NCBI GenBank assembly: GCA_964367145.1
Contig: CAYIWJ010000001.1
Location: forward strand, 1 to 56,543
Reading direction: 5' to 3'
Length of the DNA stretch: 56,543 bases
From: JAHFLD01 sp964367145
GTDB taxonomy: Bacteria; Patescibacteriota; Minisyncoccia; UBA6257; 1-14-0-10-40-38
The notes below the pieces were generated by a model. The model did not search any database and was not told the DNA's origin. It saw only the letters and a program-made list of their open reading frames with translations. Below, one piece after another: positions 17,444 through 25,224 of this stretch (positions are counted from its first letter, which is position 1; the number at the start of each line of letters is the position of its first letter). A program made the translations under genes and the position numbers.

Positions 17444-17923
17444 TTAGTGCTTGATTTTGAGCAATTCGACCGCAAAGATAAGCGTCGCTGAAGGAGGAAT
17501 CGGCCCTTGACCAGAAGCTCCATAGCCGAGATCCGGTGGAATGGTTAGTGTTCGCTTTCCGCCAACTTTCATTCCAATCAAACCCTGATCCCAGCCTTTA
17601 ATCACCTGACCGGCTCCAATGGTAAATTCAAACGGGGTCCCGCGAGGAATGGAGCTGTCAAAAATCTTTCCATCGGTCAGCTTGCCCGTATAATGAACGG
17701 TCAAAGTATCGCCACTCACTGCCGGGTCGCCGGTGCCCAGTACCTCATCTTTGATCCCAAGTTCGCTTGATGGTTGATTGATCATATTATCTTCTGGTGT
17801 TGAATTTATTGTCTTGTCTGCGTCCGCCGTACTCAAATTTCCAGTCTGATCGTTTTTAAGAAATGCCATAACCAGCAAAACACCCACCACCGCCAATATT
17901 GAGTAAAATATTTTTGAACCCAT
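17444..17923 (-). CDS. membrane-anchored FKBP-type peptidyl-prolyl isomerase
   Basis: 159 residues. An N-terminal hydrophobic segment (about 5-22) and a short acidic linker lead to one FKBP domain (about 55-159) with the typical LTVHYTGKLTDGKIFDSS, GQVIKGWDQGLIGMKVGGKR and PPSATLIFAVELL. It catalyses proline isomerisation in extracytoplasmic protein folding. The stop codon lies inside an AGCACTAA/TTAGTGCT inverted repeat. Confidence 0.93.
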   Translation of the reverse strand: MGSKIFYSILAVVGVLLVMAFLKNDQTGNLSTADADKTINSTPEDNMINQPSSELGIKDEVLGTGDPAVSGDTLTVHYTGKLTDGKIFDSSIPRGTPFEFTIGAGQVIKGWDQGLIGMKVGGKRTLTIPPDLGYGASGQGPIPPSATLIFAVELLKIKH

Positions 17924-17983
17924 ATAATTTGATTATAGTAGATAATAAAAAGTCCGCAAGGCATCAAATCCGCGATTGATGTT

Positions 17984-18934
17984 CTAATAAAAAACGGTCT
18001 TAGTTCTATGATGCGGCAAGTTAAGATTGATTTTTTGACTAGCTTGCCACAAGAGCCAATCAATCTGATAGCTTTGGAAAATTACGCCTTGCTTTTGGAG
18101 CTCGCGGCGCATGTACTCCACAGCCCAAATTGTAGTCGCGCGAATCTCTAATTCCATGGGCGAACCGGCGCGGATCGGAGTCCTTTTTTGAAGCAATCTG
18201 CGAAGTTTTGGCGCGTAAACCAAAATCTTCAGAGATTCCAGAACCTGGGGAACGCGATAATCAGCAAACGCGGTCAGATATTCTGGGTCAAGAAACTTAC
18301 CCGGGCCGCGATAAGCAAAAGCACCGGCAATGTCTCCGGCTAAAATTTGGGCTCGCTTCCAGAAATAAATTTTCTCCGCGTGATAGCTTGCCTCATCGGC
18401 AAACGATGGGAGTCGCGCGATTTGTGGAACTAAGTTAGAGAACTTGCCTTTAGCCGAGTCTATTAAAGATAAAATCCCGCCTAATTTGATTATCTCTTGA
18501 GCCACGCCTCGTGCCGCCCGGTAGCGTTGCGGCATCAGCATTAGACGCCGCCCGCCCTGAAAAATCCTTTCAAAGTCCGCGAACTTCATCTCGGCAAAAG
18601 TTTGTAAATTCGCCTTTTTGTGTTTTAGAAAAAAAACTTTTAATGCCAAGGCCAAGGCATAATAGCCGCTGTAAGATTTTCCCCGATAAGAAAACTCCCA
18701 GCGTCCCCCCCGAGGCGACCAAAAGCAAAAATTGAGCGTATCGAGCATCACTAAATAACTCAAACTCCGCTCGGGATTTTTTTTGTCAAAAAAATGCTTT
18801 TTTGCCTCCCACTTCGGTTTTGTTCGATGTTTTTTCCCAAACCTTTCTGCCCACTCCAAAACAGCGGTCTGGTTGATTTTGACCGAGCGCCCCCCAAGCG
18901 CGATTTCTCTGGTGCTTTCAAGAACCGGATTCAT
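17984..18934 (-). CDS. qng1: queuosine 5'-phosphate N-glycosylase/hydrolase (Qng1, DUF2419)
   Basis: 316 residues, the normal size. Characteristic segments are LNFCFW (67-72), FADYRVPQ (223-230) with the family's conserved Asp, DWLLW, and the C-terminal PHHRTKTVFY. Family members release queuine base from queuosine 5'-monophosphate, first shown for the eukaryotic enzyme and later for bacterial ones. Its start overlaps the tgt stop by four bases, so release and use of queuine are encoded together. No preQ1 synthesis genes are present in the window. The call rests on recognition of the motifs plus operon context. Confidence 0.87.
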   Translation of the reverse strand: MNPVLESTREIALGGRSVKINQTAVLEWAERFGKKHRTKPKWEAKKHFFDKKNPERSLSYLVMLDTLNFCFWSPRGGRWEFSYRGKSYSGYYALALALKVFFLKHKKANLQTFAEMKFADFERIFQGGRRLMLMPQRYRAARGVAQEIIKLGGILSLIDSAKGKFSNLVPQIARLPSFADEASYHAEKIYFWKRAQILAGDIAGAFAYRGPGKFLDPEYLTAFADYRVPQVLESLKILVYAPKLRRLLQKRTPIRAGSPMELEIRATTIWAVEYMRRELQKQGVIFQSYQIDWLLWQASQKINLNLPHHRTKTVFY

Positions 18935-20082
18935 AAAATTCCTTTTTTAATCCGCTCTCTTAGCGTAGCGACGAACTGGTTAAAGTAAAAAAGATTGTGT
19001 TGAGTTAAAAGAACGAGGCCGGTAATCTCTCGCGCTCGAATCAAGTGGGAGATATAAGTTCTCCGATATCCCAAACACGTTGGGCATTGGCATCGAGGGT
19101 CAAGCGCTTTTTGATCGTTCAAAAAAATTGCCGAGGCCAGGTTTAAACGACCGGCGCTCGTAAAAGCGATACCGCGTCGCGCATAATGCGTTGGAATCGT
19201 GCAGTCAAAAGTATCAATACCGGCGGCGATAATACGCGGTATGTCTTCAAGCGAGCCGATGCCCAAAAGATGTCTTGGCTTCGCCTCGTCTAACAGTGGC
19301 AGAGTCCAGTCCAGAATTTTTTGCATTGAATTCTTACTGCTTCCCAAATCGCCGCCGATACCAAAGCCATCAAAACCAAGTCGGTTAATCAGGCGAGCGC
19401 TTAACTCTCTAAGCGGCTTAAACCGTGATCCTTGTACAATACCGAACAAAGCCTGTTTACCAGTTCGCGAATTAAGTGACGTCTGCGCCCAACGATGGGT
19501 GCGAGCGAGAGAGGCTTCGATGTAAGCCCGAGTGGCGGTCGGCGGAGTACATTCGTCAAAAGCAAACATAATATCAGCACCAAGTTTTTCCTGGATAGCA
19601 ATTGATTCTCGCGGCCCGATAAAGATTTCTCTTCCGTCAATCGGCGACTTAAAGAAAACACCAGTCTCTAGAATTTTAATTGAGTTCGGTTGGCGACCTT
19701 CGGCGACTTTCAGGTTAGCGCTTGGTCGTCCATCAAAATATTTTAATATCTTACCGACATTCAAATCACGTCCGAAGCCAAGACTAAAAATTTGAAACCC
19801 GCCGGAATCGGTCATGATTGGCCGCCGCCAGTTCATGAATTTATGCAAGCCCCGACTTTTAGCCACTACCGCTTCACCGGGTTTTAAATGAAGATGAAAG
19901 GTGTTAGCGATAATGACTTGAGTCCCGGTTCCTGCGAGCATCTCGCTGGTTAGGGTTTTCGCGCTCGCCTGGGTCGCGACGGGAACCAAGCTTGGAGTTT
20001 CCACCTCGCCATTTGGCGTGGTTAAGATGCCGAGTCGCGCTCGACTAACGCCGGAACGCTGAATTATTTTGAAGGAAATCAT
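18931..20082 (-). CDS. tgt: tRNA-guanine transglycosylase
   Basis: 383 residues. It exchanges guanine-34 of tRNAs with GUN anticodons for a 7-deazaguanine. Key residues are visible: D92 in TDSGGFQ, D176 in FDEC, Q218 in GIVQG, nucleophile D293 in GIDTFDC, and zinc ligands C331, C333, C336 and H362. The substrate loop after GIGG reads DLGSSK (244-250) in place of bacterial LAVGEPK, so both the Val and the Glu that recognise preQ1 are changed and the loop is one residue shorter. With qng1 following, queuine rather than preQ1 is the likely substrate (inference). Confidence 0.93.
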   Translation of the reverse strand: MISFKIIQRSGVSRARLGILTTPNGEVETPSLVPVATQASAKTLTSEMLAGTGTQVIIANTFHLHLKPGEAVVAKSRGLHKFMNWRRPIMTDSGGFQIFSLGFGRDLNVGKILKYFDGRPSANLKVAEGRQPNSIKILETGVFFKSPIDGREIFIGPRESIAIQEKLGADIMFAFDECTPPTATRAYIEASLARTHRWAQTSLNSRTGKQALFGIVQGSRFKPLRELSARLINRLGFDGFGIGGDLGSSKNSMQKILDWTLPLLDEAKPRHLLGIGSLEDIPRIIAAGIDTFDCTIPTHYARRGIAFTSAGRLNLASAIFLNDQKALDPRCQCPTCLGYRRTYISHLIRAREITGLVLLTQHNLFYFNQFVATLRERIKKGIL

Positions 20083-20125
20083 AGGATAATAAAAGATGCT
20101 TACTTGCTACAAGGGGATTAACAAA

Positions 20126-20163
20126 AAAAGCCCACGTTGGGTATAACCCAAGTGGACTTTTTT
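20126..20163 (-). terminator. intrinsic terminator (likely bidirectional)
   Basis: A stem of about 13 base pairs (around AGCCCAC-TTGGGT / ACCCAA-GTGGACT, loop ATA) is flanked by A and T runs, so it could stop transcription from either side. It lies just after the minus-strand gene ending at 20176. Confidence 0.8.
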
Positions 20164-20175
20164 CGCAAATAAATC

Positions 20176-20427
20176 CTACAAAGTCTTGAGGGCGTCATCA
20201 ACCTCTTTTAAGTCGGCTTCGATATCAGGAAGAATTTGCTCGGCGTCTTGAGAGAGTCTCTCCGGCGCGTCATCTTCTGAAGCTACTACCGCCGATTGAT
20301 CTTGAGTTGTGAGAGCCGGTTCTTGATTGTAGTCAGAACTTCGTCCCGCGTAAAAGAAAATCAATCCCAAAGCCACAACCACCACCAAAGCCCCCACGAT
20401 AATTCCTCGTTGCGATTTTTGTTCCAT
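20176..20427 (-). CDS. small single-pass membrane protein, acidic tail
   Basis: 83 residues: a short basic N terminus, one hydrophobic segment (about 9-28), then an acidic, probably helical tail facing outward. No family recognised. It is 18 bases downstream of the coiled-coil protein gene below and probably shares its transcript. Both may act in the envelope, but no function is proposed. Confidence 0.7.
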   Translation of the reverse strand: MEQKSQRGIIVGALVVVVALGLIFFYAGRSSDYNQEPALTTQDQSAVVASEDDAPERLSQDAEQILPDIEADLKEVDDALKTL

Positions 20428-20445
20428 AGTTGATATTTGGAGAAA

Positions 20446-21177
20446 CTAATTAATGGGAGCCGGTTGAGCTGGGTTCTCATTAGGAACCGTCTCCGCGATG
20501 GCCTTTACTAAATTGCGAACCGCTTCACGCGCCGCAAGCACCGACTGATGAACAACCATCAAATCTTTGCGCAATCCGCTAATCGCGGCCCCCAGTTGTT
20601 TTTTCGCGGTTGATTCGATGAAAGTAGTATCGTAAACCTTGGCTGATTGAGCATCAATAGCTCGATTCGCCGCTTCCACTTCTTGAGTCGCTTTTTCGCG
20701 AAGAGTCTTTAACGAGGCAACATTCACCCCAGCCCCATCAATTTTAGCAATTCTGGAATCGGCTCGCTCCAAAAGTTTTTGCAGATTTTCAGTTACCGCC
20801 ACAAATCGCTTCAGCAAGTTCTGGTTGATTTTATTCAAGTTTTCCACGATCTTCAGGCTTTTATCGGCCTTCGACTTGTCCTTAAAATTTTCCATTCGGC
20901 CACGATTCATTTCAAGCTTCTTATCAATCAACTCTTGAGTTTTGACCATCTTGCCTTCGCGCTCTCTGCGCATCATCATCAGCTTATCCTCACTGGCGGC
21001 CATCTTGGCCTTTCTCTCCATTATATCGGAAACAGAGTCAGCTTTTCTTGCCTCCAAAGCCGCTCGTTTCAATACTGGTCCATCTACATTCTTAACCTCT
21101 TCGGCTTGGGCAGAACCGGTCATTGCCACGACAGAAAACAGGGCAACAGCCACCAAAAAAGCATTTTTCTTAGTCAT
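20446..21177 (-). CDS. exported coiled-coil protein
   Basis: 243 residues with a clear signal peptide (MTKKNAFLVAVALFSVVAMTGSAQA, cleavage after AQA at about residue 25). The mature part is almost entirely charged helix with heptad-like spacing, ending in a short Pro-rich tail. I start at the second ATG (21177); an ATG directly before it is equivalent. No family recognised. Similar exported helical proteins occur often in these genomes and may be surface or periplasmic scaffolds. Confidence 0.75.
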   Translation of the reverse strand: MTKKNAFLVAVALFSVVAMTGSAQAEEVKNVDGPVLKRAALEARKADSVSDIMERKAKMAASEDKLMMMRREREGKMVKTQELIDKKLEMNRGRMENFKDKSKADKSLKIVENLNKINQNLLKRFVAVTENLQKLLERADSRIAKIDGAGVNVASLKTLREKATQEVEAANRAIDAQSAKVYDTTFIESTAKKQLGAAISGLRKDLMVVHQSVLAAREAVRNLVKAIAETVPNENPAQPAPIN

Positions 21178-21269
21178 CATATGTTTGTAATTGAACTGTT
21201 AAATTAACGGCCCGACGCGTGCATTATGGCACACCACGGGGAAAAACACCAGACACAGAGTAAACGAAG

Positions 21270-21494
21270 TTAGACCGGAAGCCGTTTCTTGCGGTATTCA
21301 AGCCACCAAGGCCAAAGGAAGATATAGAGAATTTCCAAAACACCTATTGTGTTCAGCAACAACAAAGCCACAAACCAAAGCTTGCTTCCGGCGCGAGCCG
21401 CCTTCCATAAGGCGACCCCCTTCCAGGAGATCGTCCACAAGACAGCCACGGCAAAAGCGATTTCTTTATTGGTCAAGGGAATGGGACTAATCAA
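21270..21494 (-). CDS. DUF5652 family small membrane protein
   Basis: 74 residues with two hydrophobic segments (about 12-30 and 40-62). The sequence SWKGVALWKAARAGSKLWF followed by LLNTIGVLEILYIFLW matches the DUF5652 pattern that is common in Patescibacteria. Function unknown. Confidence 0.82.
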   Translation of the reverse strand: MISPIPLTNKEIAFAVAVLWTISWKGVALWKAARAGSKLWFVALLLLNTIGVLEILYIFLWPWWLEYRKKRLPV

Positions 21495-21509
21495 AATGGG
21501 TAACCCGAC

Positions 21510-22133
21510 TTAAAGAGCCATAAAAGACACCATCATCGGTAAACCTTTAGCATCCAAGAGTGGTGGGTTTTTCTTGGTGTCAAAAATACGATTCTCGGCC
21601 GCGACATGCAACATGGCGGTATAGCGTCTTCCGGCTACCGTCTCGCGCAACAATTCAACCATACCCGAATAAACGCCAAGATCAAAAAGTTTTGCCCCCA
21701 AAATCCTGCCGACCGTCGCGTCGACATTCATTTCGTGAATCACAACCCAGGTTGGAGCAACTAGCGTTCCGGCAACTTGAACCTTGCTTCCGGCTGTTTG
21801 ATCTTTGGCTGTAACCGTTACCCCGCCGTCCTTGGCCATCATTTGACCATCATCTTTTTTGGTCAAAACCGAAGATTCTATGTTGGCCTGGCTATTGGTT
21901 GTTTTTTCCTCGATTCCTTTGGTCGCGACATTTAGGTCCTTATCCACCCCCTCGGTTTCAATGCCTTGCGCTGTCGCGTCCAAATCGTTCTGTGCTACCA
22001 AGCTATCGCTTTGCGGCCCAAGACCCTTGCCCAAAAAGAAACCAATTAAACCAGCAAGCAATGCGATAACTAATGTCGACCAAATTGAACGACCTTCCGA
22101 CTGTCCCGCGCCCTGTTGATTGTTTGTATCCAT
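21510..22133 (-). CDS. membrane-anchored DUF7282-like protein
   Basis: 207 residues. A cytoplasmic tail and one membrane helix (about 20-40, with a GLIGFFLGKGLG glycine pattern) precede a Thr/Gln/Asp-rich linker to about residue 115. The final 90 residues carry WVVIHEMN..., VYSGMVELL and RYTAMLHVAAENRIFD, resembling DUF7282 extracytoplasmic domains. It lies 16 bases upstream of the DUF5652 gene. Function unknown. Confidence 0.65.
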   Translation of the reverse strand: MDTNNQQGAGQSEGRSIWSTLVIALLAGLIGFFLGKGLGPQSDSLVAQNDLDATAQGIETEGVDKDLNVATKGIEEKTTNSQANIESSVLTKKDDGQMMAKDGGVTVTAKDQTAGSKVQVAGTLVAPTWVVIHEMNVDATVGRILGAKLFDLGVYSGMVELLRETVAGRRYTAMLHVAAENRIFDTKKNPPLLDAKGLPMMVSFMAL

Positions 22134-22254
22134 ACGACTTGTAAATTTAAAATTAGTTTATAAAAAGCACGCCATCGGTGCCAAGAACTGCCCCAATTAT
22201 AAAGTTCAGAAAATAAAAAAGCAATCGTTGAATCCTCAAGGCTTCGCGTGCCGA

Positions 22255-22617
22255 TTATTCAGGGCGCCGCGACAAAATAAATAAAGCTCCAGCGGCCAAG
22301 GCTAGAGCTAAATCGCGGAAAACAATATCCAGCAAGAGCAGGTTGGGTGCTACGATTCCCACCAGGGTTAGTGTCGCCATTAAAGCCGCCCAACGTGATG
22401 TTCTGGGATAAAGTAGAGCTCCGCCAAGTATCAATTCATAGATCGAAAAAATAGCGAGTAAAAGATTTTGCGGAACCAAAGCCCTCATAAATAAAGGAAA
22501 ATAGCCAATCCATGAATTCGGGTCGGTAAAGGAAGCAATCGCGGCATAGAAAAAAACACCGGCTAAGGCAATGCGCAACAACCAGATTGCCAAGACTAAG
22601 CGTTTTTTTTCGGGCAT
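22255..22617 (-). CDS. DoxX-like membrane protein
   Basis: 120 residues with four hydrophobic helices. The start (LAIWLLRIALAGVFFYAAIASFTDPNSW) and YELILGGALLYPRTSRWAALMAT are typical of the DoxX family, linked in several organisms to thiol-redox chemistry in the membrane. It ends a two-gene unit with the cupredoxin upstream (eight bases apart), which would suit a redox context, though that is inference. Confidence 0.8.
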   Translation of the reverse strand: MPEKKRLVLAIWLLRIALAGVFFYAAIASFTDPNSWIGYFPLFMRALVPQNLLLAIFSIYELILGGALLYPRTSRWAALMATLTLVGIVAPNLLLLDIVFRDLALALAAGALFILSRRPE

Positions 22618-22625
22618 ATTAAGAA

Positions 22626-23099
22626 CTATCGCACAATAACTATACCGCCACGACTCGGATTAAGGTGGTCATGATATTTCCAAGTCCCCGGAGTTGTAAA
22701 AGTAAAGGTGTAGCTTTCGCCCGTGCCAAAACCCCTATCCGCGTCAAACTCTTTCAAGGTTGTATGGGCCGGATGTGGATTGGAAGCCACCCACATCTTA
22801 TCCTCCGTCTGATTGGTAAAGGCAATCGGCGTTCCTAGTGGAACAGTGATCGTCTCGGGCTTAAAGCCATCTTTAGTATAGGACACGGCTTTAATTTCCG
22901 ACGCGCCCGAAGTCGTATCCAAATTTTTGATCGTTTCCTCGGTGGGCGTCACCGGAACTTGCGGATTAACATCTTCTGCTTCTGGAGACGGTTGGTTATC
23001 GGTTTGAGCCCTCCTCCGCACCGAGCCCCCGGCAAAAAAAGAGGTCACGGTAGATATTGCCACAATCGCCACTACAAAAATCGTAAAAAATTTTTTCAT
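22626..23099 (-). CDS. cupredoxin-fold protein with unusual metal site
   Basis: 157 residues: signal anchor (about 3-24), linker to about 65, then a cupredoxin domain (GFKPETITVPLGTPIAFTNQTE through to the end). In plastocyanin-like proteins the copper loop reads YHCxxHxxM. Here it reads YHDHLNPSRGG, so the Cys, the second His and the Met are replaced by Asp, Asn and Arg. A NPHPAH segment and YHDH could provide a different His-rich site. It is probably extracytoplasmic. The fold call is good; copper binding of the type 1 kind is unlikely. Confidence 0.8.
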   Translation of the reverse strand: MKKFFTIFVVAIVAISTVTSFFAGGSVRRRAQTDNQPSPEAEDVNPQVPVTPTEETIKNLDTTSGASEIKAVSYTKDGFKPETITVPLGTPIAFTNQTEDKMWVASNPHPAHTTLKEFDADRGFGTGESYTFTFTTPGTWKYHDHLNPSRGGIVIVR

Positions 23100-23162
23100 A
23101 TTAAAAAAGTTTATAAACCTTTACTCATCCTATGCCGGAGCAAAAAATAGTCAATCAAATAG

Positions 23163-24941
23163 CTAGCTTCGCCCACGATAAGTGGCGTCCTCATCTTCGG
23201 TGGCAAGCATCAAACGCTTCTTTCTCATTAACGCATGGGAACGAAAAGCGAAGAAAGAGCCGACTCCCAAGCCGATCAAGGTTAAGCTTCCATAGTAAGG
23301 TAAGCCACGGCGCAAGCGATCCCAAATCAAAGACTTTACAATTGTCACTCGAATCGGCGCCTGTAATTTTTCCCAAGTTCCTTTATTGCGATAATAGGCG
23401 ATTAGGTAATAATTTCCCGGAGAAAATCCGTCAAGCCGAACTTCGCCATTTCCTTTTTTGACTATAATCTGCCGCGCCAAGCGAAAATTTTCGTCAAAAA
23501 CATCAACTCGATACTCCTCCGCGGAGTCGGGAATGGCCATTTCCAAAAAAGAAATAATAATACTTCCAGTTCCACTAAAACCGGCTGTCGCTACGTTAAC
23601 GACGACTGGTGAAGTCGTGGCGCCAGTCGACGGATTAACTGCGTTTTGGTTGGAATTTTCTGGCGGCGGTGTAGCGCCCGGTGGAGGAGGTGGCGCGACC
23701 TCTGGTGGTGGCGTCAAATTTGGTGGCGGGGGAGTTGTTGGTGAAGACGAGGCCGTAAGCGTCGTAAATATTAAAGTTGAGGAGGCCGCGTTTCCTTGTG
23801 GATCAGTGGTGAGCAAAGTTGCTGTGTAGGTGGTTGCTGGAGTCATGCCATAAACGCTAACCGAGTGCTCCAATTCATAAGTCGGGTCAAAGGCGTTGGC
23901 GCTAAAAACACCGGCGCGGGAAACCGTAACCCAAGAGTTAGCGGCTTCATTGGTTGTCCAGATAAAACCCGCGCTTACGGCGCTAAGATTGTTAATCATA
24001 GCTCCAATAATTTGTGGTGGAGCAACATCTCCCGATGGTGGTGGAGGAGGTGGCGGCGGAGGAGGAGGTAATCCCGTGCCGGGTGGCGGAGGCGGTGTGA
24101 TTATAGAAAAATCTTGTGGTGTCAAAAACGAACCAGTAGTTGAAGCCTGGTTTCCCCAAGAGTCATAGGCCGTCAGGATAAAATTATAGTTTACGCCCGG
24201 TAAAGTAGTTAGAGTCAGACCGCAATTTATAATTCCCATGGGACAGGTCGCGTAAGAACCGTAGGGGCCGGCAACTTGCGGTGTTTGTCCGGCTGGACCA
24301 TAAGCCACTTCAAAATCAACCGGCTCGTTGGCATTAAAATATAAAGCGGTGGCATAAGGCGAAAACGGCGAAGTTGTAGCATTGGTAATTAAAGGCGGGG
24401 CAGTTTCCGCGGTCTCATAAAGTGCAAACTTAAAACTAAATGGTTGTTCTATGGCACCCAAATAAGCGGTACCCAAAAGATATTCGGGATAGGCTTGAGA
24501 ATTGTGGGGCAGAATCTGAAAACGGTTTACGTGGTGCAACCATAGCTCCGATGGAAAACTCAAAACTTTGATCTTGTAAGTCGCTCCCGGATTGATTGGA
24601 ATGAGTGAGGAAAAATCGGCATGCAAACGAGTCCCGCCCCACACCGGAGGAGTCGTTGGAACGGTAATCGTTACCGCCGCAAGCTGAACGTCGTTGGCGT
24701 TATAGAGTCCAAAAGTTGCCCCTCCCGCCTCGCCAAGATTATCAATCCAAAAATCAAAACCGCGTAAAAAATCATTATATACCGGAAACTCTTGCGCCGA
24801 AGTGTCATACGCCGCCACTTTAAGTCGCTCGTCATAATTTTCCGGCGCGAACTCAAAAAAACGAGTTCCGTGCGCCAAACTTTGGGCGGGAAAAAGCATC
24901 AACCCAAGCATTAAAAAAAGAAGACTTACAAAAAACCTCAT
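23163..24941 (-). CDS. large surface protein with FnIII-like domains and poly-proline linkers
   Basis: 592 residues. A signal peptide (to about residue 23, SLA-HG) is followed by a beta-rich region (about 25-180), two fibronectin III-like modules (about 185-280 and 315-395), two proline-rich linkers (about 283-310 and 402-430, the first with eleven consecutive Pro), a third beta domain, and a C-terminal membrane helix (about 553-573) with a basic tail. It should be tethered to the cell surface and extend outward. No enzyme motif is visible. It may act in cell-cell contact, as is often suggested for such proteins. Confidence 0.78.
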   Translation of the reverse strand: MRFFVSLLFLMLGLMLFPAQSLAHGTRFFEFAPENYDERLKVAAYDTSAQEFPVYNDFLRGFDFWIDNLGEAGGATFGLYNANDVQLAAVTITVPTTPPVWGGTRLHADFSSLIPINPGATYKIKVLSFPSELWLHHVNRFQILPHNSQAYPEYLLGTAYLGAIEQPFSFKFALYETAETAPPLITNATTSPFSPYATALYFNANEPVDFEVAYGPAGQTPQVAGPYGSYATCPMGIINCGLTLTTLPGVNYNFILTAYDSWGNQASTTGSFLTPQDFSIITPPPPPGTGLPPPPPPPPPPPSGDVAPPQIIGAMINNLSAVSAGFIWTTNEAANSWVTVSRAGVFSANAFDPTYELEHSVSVYGMTPATTYTATLLTTDPQGNAASSTLIFTTLTASSSPTTPPPPNLTPPPEVAPPPPPGATPPPENSNQNAVNPSTGATTSPVVVNVATAGFSGTGSIIISFLEMAIPDSAEEYRVDVFDENFRLARQIIVKKGNGEVRLDGFSPGNYYLIAYYRNKGTWEKLQAPIRVTIVKSLIWDRLRRGLPYYGSLTLIGLGVGSFFAFRSHALMRKKRLMLATEDEDATYRGRS

Positions 24942-24993
24942 TTGTCTTTCAGTATATCATTCGCCGAGCCGAAGCACCGTACACAGGCCATCT

Positions 24994-25221
24994 TTAATCC
25001 AGGCCAAAAATCTCTACCAGCTTCCGGCGCGAAGCGTGTCCCGAAAGAATTTGAATCTGACTCGGGGCGATTTTAAAATGCATGGCCAGGGCTCGAATAA
25101 TGCCCATATTCGCCTGACCCTTAACCGGCGGCTCGGTAACCCAAACGCCAAACGTGTTCGGCTCTATCTCCATAACTCTGACTTCCCGTGCCGATGGATG
25201 TGCCTGAACTAAAATCTTCAT
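24994..25221 (-). CDS. DUF167/YggU family protein
   Basis: 75 residues with the family core VWVTEPPVKGQANMGIIRALA and the ILSGHASRRKLVEI end. Structure is known for the family, the function is not. It is three bases after the uvrC stop and so is co-transcribed with it. Confidence 0.9.
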   Translation of the reverse strand: MKILVQAHPSAREVRVMEIEPNTFGVWVTEPPVKGQANMGIIRALAMHFKIAPSQIQILSGHASRRKLVEIFGLD

Positions 25222-25224
25222 AAT

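Noticed and set aside
23458..24168. Glycine-rich plus-strand frames
   Set aside because: They are the complement of the poly-proline linkers in the minus-strand surface protein.
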